Below, one piece after another: positions 33,078-43,573 of a stretch of DNA of 64,000 nucleotides. How positions within the stretch are numbered: position 1 is the first letter of the stretch; every line of letters starts with the position of its first letter. The DNA comes from Polychytrium aggregatum (lineage: Eukaryota > Chytridiomycota > Chytridiomycetes > Polychytriales). The translations under genes and the position numbers were made by a program. The stretch lies in assembly GCF_025602895.1 (NCBI RefSeq), contig NW_026516280.1, positions 124,001 through 188,000 of the forward strand, in the 5' to 3' direction. Below the pieces are notes generated by a model. That model had not been told where the DNA came from, ran no database searches, and worked only from the letters and a program-made list of their open reading frames with translations.

Positions 33078-35492
33078 CTACTGCTTGGCGGCCTTCAGGA
33101 ACTCAGTGACGCTCTGCGGGTTCTTCTTGCCCTTGGACGCCTCTACGCCGCTGCTGACGTCGACCGCGAACGGCTTGCCGCTCTGGCGGATGGCTTCGAG
33201 GACATTCTGAGCAGTCAGGCCGCCAGCAACCCAGATCGGGATGCCAGCGTCGCTGCGGTCGTCTGCGGTGTGCTGGACATGGCTGGCGATCGCCCAGTCA
33301 AACGTGAGCCCGCTGCCGCCTTGCTGTTCCAGGCCTTTGACGCCCGTGTCGAGCAGAGCGCCGGCCAGGTACGATGAGCCTTGCTGGATTCGGGCGCGGA
33401 TGCTCTGCGGCGTGTCGTCCTTCATGACATGGTAGGCTTTGATGACAGGGACCGAGATCAGCCGAGCCAAGCTTGGGTCTTCGTTGCCGTGGAACTGAAC
33501 CAGATCCAGTCCAACCGCGGCGACAATTTCGTTGATGTAGTTGACGGCGTGGTTCGAGAAGACACCGACAAACAGCGGCCCTCTGCGGTTCGCACGCGAC
33601 ACTCGATCGCGAATTGCACCAGACGTGGCCTGGTACCAGAGCGAGGCACTCAGGCCGGGCAGGGGATATGGCATCTGAATGGCCTCTGTTGGGCCGGTCC
33701 CAAACTCGGCACAGACACGGCCGACAATCTCCCGGGCCGTTTCCAGCGTCACTTGGCGTGGGGAGGATGCAAAGATGAGTCCGATGAAGTCGGCGCCTTC
33801 CTTGGCGGCCAGCAGAGCATCCTCGACGTTGGTGATACCACAGATCTTGGCCAGAGTGCGAGGAAGCGGCCGGGAGCCATCGCTATCCTTATGGTCGTCG
33901 GGGAGTCCGCGCAGCTCGCGGATGAGGGCACCCTTGTCGTTGGCGCGCATCAGGGCCTCGCCCACGAGAACGGCTCGTGCGCCGTCGGCAACGTATTTTC
34001 GAACGTCGGCCCGGCCGGTGATGCCACTGAGGGCAATCAGCATTACATCCTTGGGGACCATGCCCGAGAGGCTGCTGGTGCGGTTCATGTCGACGTTGAA
34101 GGTGTTGAGATCGCGGTTGTTGACGCCGACGATCTTGGCGCCGACTGCGATGGCTCGCTCCATCTCGCGGACACTGGCAACTTCCACGAGAGGCTCCATG
34201 CCGAACACGCGCGAGTACTCGAGCAGATCCTTGAGCTTCTCGTCGTCCAGGATCGCAACGATCAGGAGCAGCGTGTCGGCGCCGTAGGCACGAGCTTCCA
34301 GCACCTGGAACCGGTCGACAACAAAGTCCTTGCGGAGAACCGCGGGTCGGTCTTCCACGCCTTCAAGTGCAACTCGGACTGCACGCATGTCCTCGAGATG
34401 GCCCTTGAACCATTTGGGCTCGGTCAAGACCGAGATGGCGGCGGCGCCACCGTGAGCGTACTGCAGCGCCTGAGTGGGTGCATGGGCGTTGATGTCGATC
34501 GGACCCTTGCTCGGGCTAGCTCGCTTGATCTCGGCAAGGACCGCGACGAGGTTGCCGCCGGTAGCGCGCTCGAGTCGCTCCTTGAAGTCGATCTGGCGGG
34601 GGGCAAGGCCGAGAGCGATCGTGCGCTGGAGGTGGTACTCGCTGTTGCCGGGTCGGGCACGGGCCTCCGAGACATCCAGCAGGCGCTGACGATAGATTGT
34701 CTGCAAGATCGAAGGAGCTGCGGCGGCAGACTCTCCGGGACGAGAGGTTGCCTCCTTCGAGCCACTGGCAGCAGCCCCGGTCGAGTTCATCTTGGAAGCC
34801 TTGGCCAGATCGATGCCGCCAGAGCCATATGCTCCGCCGCGCTTCCGAGCACCGACGTTGTCGAGCGGCTTGACGGCACCAGGGTTGACCTTCAGCGTGT
34901 TCCAGGTGCCGCCTTCCCACTTGAGGAAATTGGCAAACATGGTCTTGCCGGCTTCACTGGCGATACTCTCTGGATGGTACTGGACGCCCTCCATCACGTA
35001 GTGGCGATGGCGGACACCCATGACGAGGCCGTTGGCAGTCCAGCTCGTGATCTCGAGCTGGTCCTCAGGCAGGGTCTTGGGATCACCGGCCAGAGAGTGG
35101 TACCGGGTCACCTCAATGTTCTGCGGGACGCCCTCGTAAAGGCCCCGCCCGTCGTGGGTGATGGGCGAGGTCTTGCCGTGGACAATCTCGCCGGCATACG
35201 TAACTGTGCCGCCGTAGACCTCGTACATGCACTGCTCGCCGAGACAGACACCCAGGATCGGGACCTTGCCAGCAAAGGCTCGGATCACGTCCATGGAGAT
35301 GCCGGCGTCGACGGGCTTGCCCGGGCCAGGCGAGATGACGACGTTGCGGGGCTTCATGGCAAGGCACTCTTCCACCGTGACTTGGTCGTGGCGGAAGACC
35401 CGAACGTCAGCACCGAGCTCCGACAGGAACTGGTAGACGTTCCAGGTGAAGCTATCGTAGTTGTCGATCAGGAGAGTGATTCCGGACGACAT
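33078..35492 (-). CDS. TRPC: Trifunctional tryptophan enzyme: glutamine amidotransferase, IGP synthase, PRA isomerase
   Basis: Single-exon, 804 residues. In order: the class-I glutamine amidotransferase of anthranilate synthase (LLIDNYDSFTWN, nucleophile Cys83 in GVCLGEQCMYEVYGG, the His/Glu pair in VQYHPESIASE); a linker; indole-3-glycerol-phosphate synthase (VLAEIKRASPSKGPID, DALLLIV-like barrel strands, AEALM-type end seen as GEALMRAND); and phosphoribosylanthranilate isomerase (KICGITNVEDALLAA, DFIGLIFASSPRQV, VQFHGNE seen as LVQFHGNEDP). This is the filamentous-fungus architecture; yeast splits off the isomerase as TRP1. It lies 129 bp downstream of TRP2 on the same strand, so both subunits of anthranilate synthase are encoded together. 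Confidence 0.97.
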   Translation of the reverse strand: MSSGITLLIDNYDSFTWNVYQFLSELGADVRVFRHDQVTVEECLAMKPRNVVISPGPGKPVDAGISMDVIRAFAGKVPILGVCLGEQCMYEVYGGTVTYAGEIVHGKTSPITHDGRGLYEGVPQNIEVTRYHSLAGDPKTLPEDQLEITSWTANGLVMGVRHRHYVMEGVQYHPESIASEAGKTMFANFLKWEGGTWNTLKVNPGAVKPLDNVGARKRGGAYGSGGIDLAKASKMNSTGAAASGSKEATSRPGESAAAAPSILQTIYRQRLLDVSEARARPGNSEYHLQRTIALGLAPRQIDFKERLERATGGNLVAVLAEIKRASPSKGPIDINAHAPTQALQYAHGGAAAISVLTEPKWFKGHLEDMRAVRVALEGVEDRPAVLRKDFVVDRFQVLEARAYGADTLLLIVAILDDEKLKDLLEYSRVFGMEPLVEVASVREMERAIAVGAKIVGVNNRDLNTFNVDMNRTSSLSGMVPKDVMLIALSGITGRADVRKYVADGARAVLVGEALMRANDKGALIRELRGLPDDHKDSDGSRPLPRTLAKICGITNVEDALLAAKEGADFIGLIFASSPRQVTLETAREIVGRVCAEFGTGPTEAIQMPYPLPGLSASLWYQATSGAIRDRVSRANRRGPLFVGVFSNHAVNYINEIVAAVGLDLVQFHGNEDPSLARLISVPVIKAYHVMKDDTPQSIRARIQQGSSYLAGALLDTGVKGLEQQGGSGLTFDWAIASHVQHTADDRSDAGIPIWVAGGLTAQNVLEAIRQSGKPFAVDVSSGVEASKGKKNPQSVTEFLKAAKQ

Positions 35493-35621
35493 TGTGCTGG
35501 TTTTGAGTGATGACGGTAGAAAGAGATTGGGTTGTTGTTGTTGTTGTTGTTGTTAGGGTTTCTGGAAAGCTGTGGGATGTTGGGTTGATGATCTGTCGAT
35601 GTGAATCCAAGGACTGGGAGC
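35493..35621 (-). other. 129-bp spacer between TRP2 stop and TRPC start, with (AAC)n
   Basis: The whole TRP2 3' UTR and TRPC promoter must fit here, or the two are co-transcribed. It carries an (AAC) microsatellite, (GTT)8 on the plus strand at about 35531-35554, just upstream of the TRPC ATG. Confidence 0.8.
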
Positions 35622-37479
35622 TTAGTCAATGTAGATCTGCTGTTCGAGGAGCTGGGCAGTCTTCTTGAGTTGTTGGAGTTCCTGGTAGTGCATCTCGGCA
35701 CGCTGGAGGGAAAGCACGTTGCTCTTGAGCTTGGTGACGGTTTCTTCGTACTCGCTGGTGGGGACCGAGTCGTAAACAATGCCAGCGCCGGCTTGGAAAT
35801 GGACCATGCCGTCCTTGAAGAGCTGGGTTCGAATGGCGATACAGGTATCGAGGCCGCCAGAGTAGGCAAACCAGCCGACAGCACCGGCATAGATGCCGCG
35901 CTTCTCTTGCTCGAGATCGTAAATCAGCTGCATGGCTCGCACCTTGGGGGCGCCAGAGACGGTTCCGGCGGGAAAGATGGATCGGAATGCATCAAACCGG
36001 GTCTTGTCGCTGCGCAGCGTACCCGAGACGTTCGAAACAATGTGCATAACGTGGCTGTAGCGCTCAATATGCATGAGCGAGTCGACCTTGACGCTTCCGG
36101 GCTGGCAGACGCGGTTGACGTCGTTTCGACCGAGATCAACCAACATAATGTGCTCGGCACGCTCCTTGAGATCGCCAAGGAGATCGGCTGCAAGGGCGTC
36201 GTCTTCTTCGGGAGTGCGGCCGCGACGACGGGTACCGGCGATGGGGTGAGTGTAGACAACATTGTCCTCGACCTTGACGAGCATCTCAGGCGAGGCACCG
36301 ACCATCTGGAAGTCTTTGACATCGACGTAGAACATGTACGGGGATGGGTTAACGCTGCGCAAGTGACGGTACGCATTGAAGGGATGGATCGCGGTCTTCT
36401 TGGAGACGCGGCGCGAGGGCACAGCCTGGATGATGTCGCCTTCGTTGATGTAGTGCTTCAGCGTCCGAACAAAGCCCTCATAGGCCTCCTGGTCGACGTT
36501 GGTGGTAGGTTCATTGATGACAATGGGCTCCTGGTGGGGCACGGGAGTGTGGTCGCTCGAGAGCAGCTCGACGATACGGCGGATCTCGGAGGTGGCGCGG
36601 TGGTATTCCATCTCGATTTCGTGGTCAAACATCTCGCTGGTGTCGGTCTTGAAGTGGCTGGTGACCTTGACAACGTGGTGCAGGTGGTCGAAAATGACAA
36701 TAGAGTCGCACATCATCACGACGGCGTCGGGGAGATCAAGGACGTCCTTGAGGGGGCGGTTGGTTCGGGGCTCGAAGAAGCGGACGCAGTCGTATGAGAC
36801 ATAGCCGACGGCTCCACCAGTGAATTCGTGGAAGCCGGGAACGTACACGTATTTGACGTCTTCGAGTTCTTTTTCAATGGTGATCAAAGGATCGCCCTTG
36901 TGAGCGTATTTGTCACCAACATGGATGACTTTGTAGGGGTCTGCGGTGCAGTTTGAGGGCGGATCGAGCGTTAGTGGCCCACACTGGGCAGCACGCAGGG
37001 GGGACGCCTTTGTATGTGGCTACCGGGCAACTTGCACCAACGAGAGCAATCGAAGCAAAGTCCAACGGACACACCAACATCGCGCTTGCGGCGATGGCCT
37101 CAGCGAGATACCCAAGTGGCGAGAGCACGTACCGGCACCGATAAACGAATAGCGGCCAATCTTTTCTCCACCAGCGACGGACTCGAAGAGGAAAGAGTAA
37201 TCGGACTTTTCAGAGATTTTGAGGTACGCAGAGACAGGGGTCAGCAGATCGGCAGCAATTTCTTGCTGGATCGGGATGACGTTTCCTGCGCCAGAGGCGA
37301 CGAACTGCTTGATTTCGTCGAGGGAGGGCTTAAAGACGGCCTGGTTGAGATACGGAGAAGCGCAAGCAGTGGTGCGGTTAAGATATGCCCTCCATCGACA
37401 CGTCGATTAGACCGGGCGAGTCAACAAGAATACGACATTGCCCTCGGCGCGTTGGGCCAGAGCCAATACATACGGGCAT
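35622..37479 (-). CDS. TRP2: Anthranilate synthase component I
   Basis: Converts chorismate to anthranilate with the amidotransferase of TRPC. Three exons: a 6-nt first exon coding only Met-Pro (37474-37479, followed by a perfect GTATGT donor), then 37133-37340, then 35622-36940. This gives 510 residues (yeast Trp2 507). The Trp feedback-site region is [19 protein letters not shown]. The catalytic half shows [45 protein letters not shown] and [14 protein letters not shown]. The minimal first exon is inferred: no other Met fits upstream of [13 protein letters not shown], and the donor and acceptor phases agree. Confidence 0.95.
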
Positions 37480-37549
37480 TTTGGACAGATTCAACACTGA
37501 GAGATCGGTGACAGAGGGTGGGGTGCTTAAAGCAGCAGGGGGTCTGCCG

Positions 37550-38548
37550 AGGAGGCAAGAGAGGCGACAGAGGGGGAGTCCTACACCAACGCCAATAGCA
37601 AAGCAATAGCAAGTTAGCGGCCGTGGTATCATCAAGCACCGTTGCAGACAGACATGCTGCATTGCACATGCGATGGTCAGAGCCATTGGCTTTGCGGCAG
37701 GTACCCAGCGGAGCGAGTAGCGGGCCCAGGTGGGGATCAGCTGCACTGTGTGGCGGCTGGGATCGTTGACGAGATAGTCTCTGTTGAGATCGCGCGCAAT
37801 GTTCTTGCGGGAGTGGGTAGAGTAAGCCATGCTGTAGGGGATATAAATGGCGTCATCGTTAGACAGGACCAAGTAGCGGCGAGGAGACTGGTGTGCGGCG
37901 GACTGAGTGCATATTGCCCACAGTCCAAGTCAGCAACGCACCTCTTCTTGATGCTTGAGATGCGTCGGCGGCGGTCGCGACAGAGATCCACCAGGGGACG
38001 AGTGAGGGGCATGGACTGAGCCTTGGTCTTGGCACCAGCGGCAACGATGCTACGGGACATACAAGCGGCAACATGTCAGCGGGTCAGCGACCCGATTCGA
38101 TACGGCTGGAGGCTTTGCACGGTAGTTGTCGATGGGCAACAGTCCATCGTTGCGGCCTAGACCGGCCAAGGGTGATTCAAGGATGCAGCCGAGTTACAGA
38201 CCTCTTCGAAGCGGCAGTCTTTTGAGCAGCAGCAGCACGGATAAAGCGGCGTCGAGTGGCGTTCAGGATACGGGAATCCTGGGCAGGACGAGCAGGAACA
38301 ACAATGGGCACAACAGCCACGACAGGCGGAAGGCTGACGAGGGCGTCTCGGTACGAGAAGGTCTGGATGGCGTCGATAGAGGAGCCGACGGGAGTGTTCT
38401 GCGGTTGGCAAATCCGGTGATACGAGACGGCGGTGAGATGCGGTGAACAGGTCCAAAAATGCCAAGAGAGCGGCCCGCAGTGAAAACGACCAACGGTGAC
38501 AGGCCGGTCAGGACAAGACAGCGAGACAAACAGCGCATCCCTTACCAT
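37550..38548 (-). CDS. Unrecognised protein with an N-terminal mitochondrial-type presequence
   Basis: I do not recognise this gene. Coding pieces on the minus strand are: a first exon from 38548 (or a later Met) to a GTCTGT donor near 38208, whose end is Ala/Arg-rich (ILNATRRRFIRAAAAQKTAA); a second exon from the CCCGTAG acceptor near 38049 (IVAAGAKTKAQSMPLTRPLV, then LCRDRRRRISSIKK) to about 37941; and a third near 37872-37700 (SNDDAIYIPYSMAYSTHSRK, then NIARDLNRDYLV). Phase is kept at the first junction. The second junction and the stop are uncertain. The basic, Ala-rich start suggests import into mitochondria. It runs head-to-tail into TRP2, which starts at 37479. Confidence 0.5.
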
Positions 38549-39909
38549 GGTCTGAGCAGACAGGAAGGGGAATTCGTCCTTGGCAGAATCGCGAGCAAGG
38601 CGAGCAACATAAGTCCGGGATCGCTTGGCAGCGCGATGACGGATCTGTCTCTTACGAGAGTGGCCACCACCATTATGGAGGTCCTCAACGCTCTGGGAGG
38701 CGGAAACCGAAACATAGAATCAGATACGATGCCCTCAGCCAGGAGCACGGCTGGGGAGACGGGTTTGCTGAGCCGCTGCTGGGCAGTTGCTGGCAGTTGC
38801 TGGTCGGTGCTGGTCGGTGCTGGGGGTTGCTGGGGGTTGCTGGGGTGGCTGAGCAAACACGCGAGAGCGATGATGGATGTTTGCAGATCGCCCACCCAGC
38901 ATCGGCACCGAGGCAGGAACCAACTCCAGGAGCCAGAGCATCGACAGAGAACATACCGAGGCGGAGGACACTGCAACATTGATGTCGTCTCCGAACACGG
39001 TCAGGCTGAAGGACCGTGCAGAAGACGACAAACTGGTGGGGCAACACCAACCGAGGCTAAACGACGAAGCCAGGATTGCGTGCTGGGGAAGGAAAGAGGG
39101 AGGGGTATGGGAGACCAAAGACGGGCTTGATGCGTCTCGGCTGGGTAAACAAATAGAAGCGGAGGACAGGGAGCAGCAGTTGGCAGTCGGCGGTCGGCAG
39201 GTGGCAGGCAGATGGGACAGGCGTTGCAGAGCGGATGGATGCGATGCGGTGGAGGAGCAAGAAAGAGCAGGAGAAAAAGGCGATCGCTTGATCAGGACAT
39301 ATCCGAGGACGGCCCTGCGATTGGCCCGGGGACGGCGTGACTGCTGTTGGTCACCGCCAATCAGCGGCGCGCGCAGCACGGGCGGCGCAATCGGGGTGGT
39401 GGTGGTGGTGGTGGTGGAGGTGGTGGTGAGAAATGGGCACTTGGGCACATCGCTTGAAGTCGCTGCACATTGCTGCATGTCGCTACACATCGCTGCATGT
39501 CGCTGCATGCCGGTGCGATGCACGAATGGATATTGCGACGAACGAATCCTGCGACGAGTGAGCGGATAGACAGGGGAGGTGCAACAGGCCGATCCAGTGG
39601 GCATATCCGTTCGGCCCATCCCTGACAGATTCTCAGATCGAGGTCTGGTGCAAGGGCTCATGTGGCTCGGAAATCGAATGCAGCGACCGGAGCCGGGGAA
39701 TCGAGACAGCCAAGATGGCCAGATGGTGCCAGATCATCCCACGCCGTGCAGCAGTCCCCAGGTGCAGCCGAGATGCACTTGGGCTCGCAGGGCAGGGGTG
39801 GTTCGGCGCCGGTGCCCGCCATTCGCGGCGGGTGTCTGAAAAGGCGCCTCTGCCCATCGTCCTCCTCCTTGCCAGATCAGTGTCGATCCCCTCCGTCTGA
39901 CTGCCCACC
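38549..39909. other. Divergent intergenic region upstream of ALY/REF, with GGTTGCTG minisatellite
   Basis: About 1.35 kb. It includes a 10-bp tandem repeat (GTTGCTGGCA/GGTGCTGGTC/GTTGCTGGGG) at about 38776-38853, a (GGT)n run at 39401-39428, and CGCTGCATGT-type short repeats at about 39462-39512. The long frames on both strands (for example 38.7-39.6 kb) are low-complexity and lack domains, so I accept no gene. Confidence 0.55.
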
Positions 39910-41539
39910 ATGGAGAAAATGGATATGGTAACGCTTCTACCAGTGTCAGGCCGCATTCCACATCCTCTCGCCCTCCCCCAGGCAAGCCCACCACCGGACT
40001 TGTCGTTCGACGAGCCCATGCTCATGTCCTCGTATTCGTGCCCTTCCTTCCGCTGCCTCTGCTGCATCCATCTCCCAGTCGCTGGACGAGATCCGGAAGG
40101 TCGACCGCACCAAACCCGTCGCCAAGTCAACTGCTACCAAAGGGAGGAAGACCATCGGCTCCAGGAAATCCAAGACCTTCTGGGAGGTACGATCCCTGGC
40201 AGGATGCAGGGTGCCGGCGATCGAAAGCGAAATCCGCAGACTCTCAAAGCGGCCCGCTGTGGCGAACTGCTTAAAACGCCGACAGGCCGCAGGATCTGCT
40301 GAGGGTCTTCGGAGCGAGGCCAGATCTCCGGACGATGCCCTGTCTATCGTCGTATCCCTTGCTTCTCCAGTCTGATACACCCGATCACCTTCTTTGGCCG
40401 CTGTGATCGATCGTCAATGTCCTGTGCGGCTCTCTTCCATCCGAATCCCCCCTCGGCTGCAACTCCGCTCCCCCAACGACGTATGCTATGGACGATCGCA
40501 TTCCGAACGAACTCCTCGATCACCGTCCGGGCTCGCATCGACAGAGCGCCAAAGACAGAGACCCGGAAGGCACTTGGAAGCACGATCGATTCCACGAAGC
40601 CAACCCCTCCGAAAAGAAGCGGCGGGTCGTCAACCCAGCCTCCAGCCACTTTATCAGCATTCAGCGCATCGTTGCCAACGAGCAGTCTGCAGCCAAAGCG
40701 CAAAATGGCTCGGCAGCACCAAAGCTCGAGGATCTGAGGGTATCGCTGACGAGAGGAGGGGCCCGGGAAGTCAATCTCTCGAGCAAGTCTGGCGCTGTCC
40801 CAAGAATCACCATCACCCGCAACCTGAGACAGGCCGTGCTGGCCACCCCGGACGACTCGAAGAGCCGATCGAGTAACGCCCGCAACGGCCAATCGGCCAA
40901 CGGATATGGGATCCTTGTCGCCAATCTGCATCCCGCGGCCACGGCCAGCGATGTCAAGGTACATTCAAGAGCCGGCGTCGCCCGGTCTCATCCAATCCGT
41001 TGCATGGGTGCATCCAAAGCACTCGTCGATTCGAATCGAGCAGATCACGCCGATCCATGCAGATCCATGCAGATCCATGCAGATCCATGCATTCACAGCT
41101 TCTCGTGCTCTACTGACGCTCCTGCCCTCGGCTCCAGACCTGCTTCTCGACCTTTGGCCAGATTCTGCGATGTGCTTTGGTTGAAGACAGCCGCGGCCGA
41201 TCAACAGGCACGGCTGAGATTGTGTACCAGAGTCAGCAGAGCTGCAAGAAGGCTATCGCCGAGCTCCACGGCCAGCTTGCTGACGGTACGCCATCACAGA
41301 GCGGCAGCTCGCTGTCTGGTGATGCTGCATTCTTGAACCTGGCTAACGTTCGACCGGATGGCTTGCCTCTACCCAATGCAGGACAAATCCTCAACATCGA
41401 GGAGATCCAGCATCCCAGATCCATCGTTGGCTCGGCGCAGCCCCTTCCCCTCAGCACCATGTCCGTCAACCGCTCTGGGTATGTGCCTGCGATGCTGGAC
41501 ATGCATGTGATTGCAGCGAAAGAGAAGTACTCGCTCTGA
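39910..41539 (+). CDS. ALYREF: ALY/REF family mRNA export adaptor
   Basis: TREX-associated RNA-binding adaptor that hands mRNA to the export receptor. Exon 1 is only 18 nt (39910-39927, MEKMDM). Exon 2 is 40079-40186 and opens SLDEIRKVDRTK, so the join recreates the conserved UAP56-binding motif (human ALYREF begins with the near-identical DKMDMSLDDIIK). Exon 3 is taken as 40545-40958 and exon 4 as 41138-41539. The RRM spans exons 3 and 4: GILVANLHPAATASDV, then CFSTFGQILRCALVED, then GTAEIVYQSQQSCKKAIAEL. The model gives 313 residues, longer than most relatives. The exon 3 acceptor is uncertain, because several lie upstream in frame. No clear second UAP56-binding motif is seen at the C-terminus. 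Confidence 0.87.
41040..41096. repeat. 10-bp tandem repeat in ALY/REF intron 3
   Basis: Four to five copies of ATCCATGCAG lie in tandem (best at 41056-41094) within the intron 40959-41137. Confidence 0.9.
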
Positions 41540-42138
41540 GGCCATGGCACTATGTGTGCTATCGCCACTGCAGCAATCATGGAAGCTGACCGCACTGCCG
41601 TCTATCTTTGGCTGCATGGGATCAGATCGAACCGCGATTCCGTCCCGAGGCCGGCTGTTGCCGGTCTCTACTCTGACCGGATGTAAATCAAGCAGTTCAT
41701 TTTGCACTTAATTCCTGCGATACTGGGAGTGGTGAGGAAGGGGTCTCCCGCTGACTTGATGCGCTTATCCGGTAGCAATTCCGATGACTTGGACATGGCG
41801 GTCACTGCCATGGCAGTCTCATCCCGCTGCGGTAGAGATTGCGGCTCCATCTGTCGATGTTGCTCTGCTGGTGGCGTGCGCATATACAGTCATTTTCACG
41901 ATTGCATGGCTAATACATTTTGCGCTCGATGGGCTCCAGCCGAGAGCTCCGGCCGAGAGCTCCAGCCGAGAGCTTCGCCCAGCCCCATGGAGCTGTCGTT
42001 GAGTATGCGCGGACATGGCGTCGAAGCGGGTTGGAGGAGTCGCGATCGCCCTCTCTCAACGACCGAGGCGGTTCTCGCTCTCGACATTCTTGGTGGTTGA
42101 TCTCAGACCGACTCCCTGCCCCTCGCTCCAACGCCAGA
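41540..42138. other. Intergenic region between ALY/REF and the Pol III subunit gene
   Basis: 3' flank and promoter. A CCGAGAGCTC-type repeat (three copies of a 12-15 bp GCCGAGAGCTCC unit) lies at about 41938-41975. No gene seen. Confidence 0.6.
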
Positions 42139-42900
42139 ATGGAGGTCCTCGATCTGCGCTCAACAATGAGTAAGGTCCAGCCTCGATTCCGCACGCCAGT
42201 CGATCCTGCCGGGCAAAACTGCACTCGATCGTTGACATGCATTCTCCTGCCATCCCAGTCACCAACGCCGAGGTGATCGCCTTCATCAAGGAAGTGGACC
42301 AACAGCGCAAAGAAGATCCCCGGCTCAAATACCAGTCGTCGTCCGAGTTCCAGGATTTGAATACGGTCGAGTTTGAGGTGAGATCCGCAGCAACCAGCAA
42401 CCAGCAGCCAGCAGCCAGCAGCCAGCAGCCAGCAGCCAGCAAATGTCCCAGCTCCCCGAGCGATTGTCGCATTCCTCTGCGAATCTCCTGGGAACAGTCA
42501 TGCCTTGCCAAGTTGTACTAACGACATCTCGGTGGCAATGCTGCTATGACGGCGGTGGCGGCAACAGGTGCTCAAGTACGCCCAGAAGCATCCGATGTGC
42601 GATCCCTCTCAGATTCCTGCATTCGTGGCCGCTCTGGCAGAGAAGAGCTACCAGCTCACCAAGGCCGAGAAGCTGCAGCTGATCAACCAACGGCCAGTCA
42701 CCCAAGTCCATCTGTACCAGGCAAGTATCGGAGGCAGCGTCTCGTTTGTGCATACTTGGCTCGAGGGATCGGAATCGCTCGCAGCCTCGGCTCATGCTCC
42801 AAGCTCCCCGGAATCACAGATCATCGAGGAATGTGAAAAGCGCCTGAGCGATGAGGACCAAGCGAATGTGATGCACCTGGTTCGGTCGATGCTCAAGTAG
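42139..42900 (+). CDS. RPC17: RNA polymerase III subunit C17 (RPC9/CRCP)
   Basis: Stalk subunit of Pol III, partner of RPC8/C25, needed for tRNA and 5S transcription initiation. Exons 42139-42169, 42259-42377, 42568-42720 and 42820-42900 give 127 residues. The start MEVLDLRSTM matches the human CRCP N-terminus. The hallmark LTKAEKLQLINQRPVT is present, and the C-terminal helix reads IIEECEKRLSDEDQANVM. The third intron (42721-42819) begins with GC instead of GT (CAG/GCAAGT, otherwise a perfect donor). It is 99 nt and free of stops, so retention would insert 33 residues. The splice is supported because only removal aligns the C-terminus to the family. Intron 2 carries a CAGCCAGCAG repeat. Confidence 0.93.
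42386..42441. repeat. CAGCCAG/CAACCAG tandem repeat in RPC17 intron 2
   Basis: About eight copies of a 7-bp AGCAGCC/AGCAACC unit shortly after the intron 2 donor. Confidence 0.85.
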
Positions 42901-43573
42901 ATGCCCAGGCACATATGCTCGAGTGGAGCCAGCGAGTGTGTCCAATACAGCCTGTTTCTAATGAATCGCTCGCTGCAAGATCTTGCTCGGGCTCTTCAGC
43001 GGCTCGCTCCTCCCTCATACGATCGGATCCGCCTGCCTTGCGCTGCTGCTACTATAGGTACTGCTGCTGCGAACCGGTGTCTGCATTTTCGCATGCGGCA
43101 AGTACAGCCTGTTGAAGAACAATGGGACACATCGACTCATTCGACAAACACGGCGTAGTCGGATCAAATCACACACCCAGTCAAGTGGATCTAATCATTT
43201 CCCTGTGTGTTCCTGGGATGAGGGAGGAAGATGCGGGGCAAAGAGCAAAATCGCCGGAGAACCTCAGCGAGCGGATTATATATCAAAGTCGTCTGATTCA
43301 CACAACCCACACAGTCCACGCAAGGCATCCGTCTGTGAAGGTGTCCCGTTCGCTATAACGGTGTGCCGGCTGGATGCCCTTGCCCGTTCGATGGGCGAGC
43401 AGCCCTCCAATGCCGGCTCGAGGTGTGTTGCGCCCGGGTCATCCGGCCGAATGTGCTGGACCCAGTCGCCGAGCTCGGCGGCCCCATCCGCAACCACCGG
43501 GGCAACTCTGCTCGCTCTCAGGCGCTGGCTATTCTCGCTTCCATCCATCCGGGACCAGCCCAGACGGAGCACC
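42901..43573. other. Intergenic region between RPC17 and the ankyrin-like gene
   Basis: 3' flank of RPC17 and 5' region of the next plus-strand gene. A GGATTATATATC box lies near 43272-43283, about 290 bp upstream of the ATG at 43574. No gene seen. Confidence 0.6.

Noticed and set aside
33381-35510. 709-codon open frame on the plus strand opposite TRPC
   Set aside because: Exactly antisense to a well-conserved trifunctional enzyme; arises from GC-biased codon use. Its translation shows no domain.
35601-36797. 398-codon plus-strand frame opposite TRP2
   Set aside because: Antisense shadow of anthranilate synthase; no independent support.
38776-38853. Possible CRISPR-like or regulatory repeat array
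   Set aside because: Units are adjacent 10-mers without unique spacers; an ordinary minisatellite in a eukaryotic genome.
38735-39661. 308-codon minus-strand frame with poly-Thr and repeat-derived segments
   Set aside because: Runs through two minisatellites; composition follows the repeats and no domain is present.
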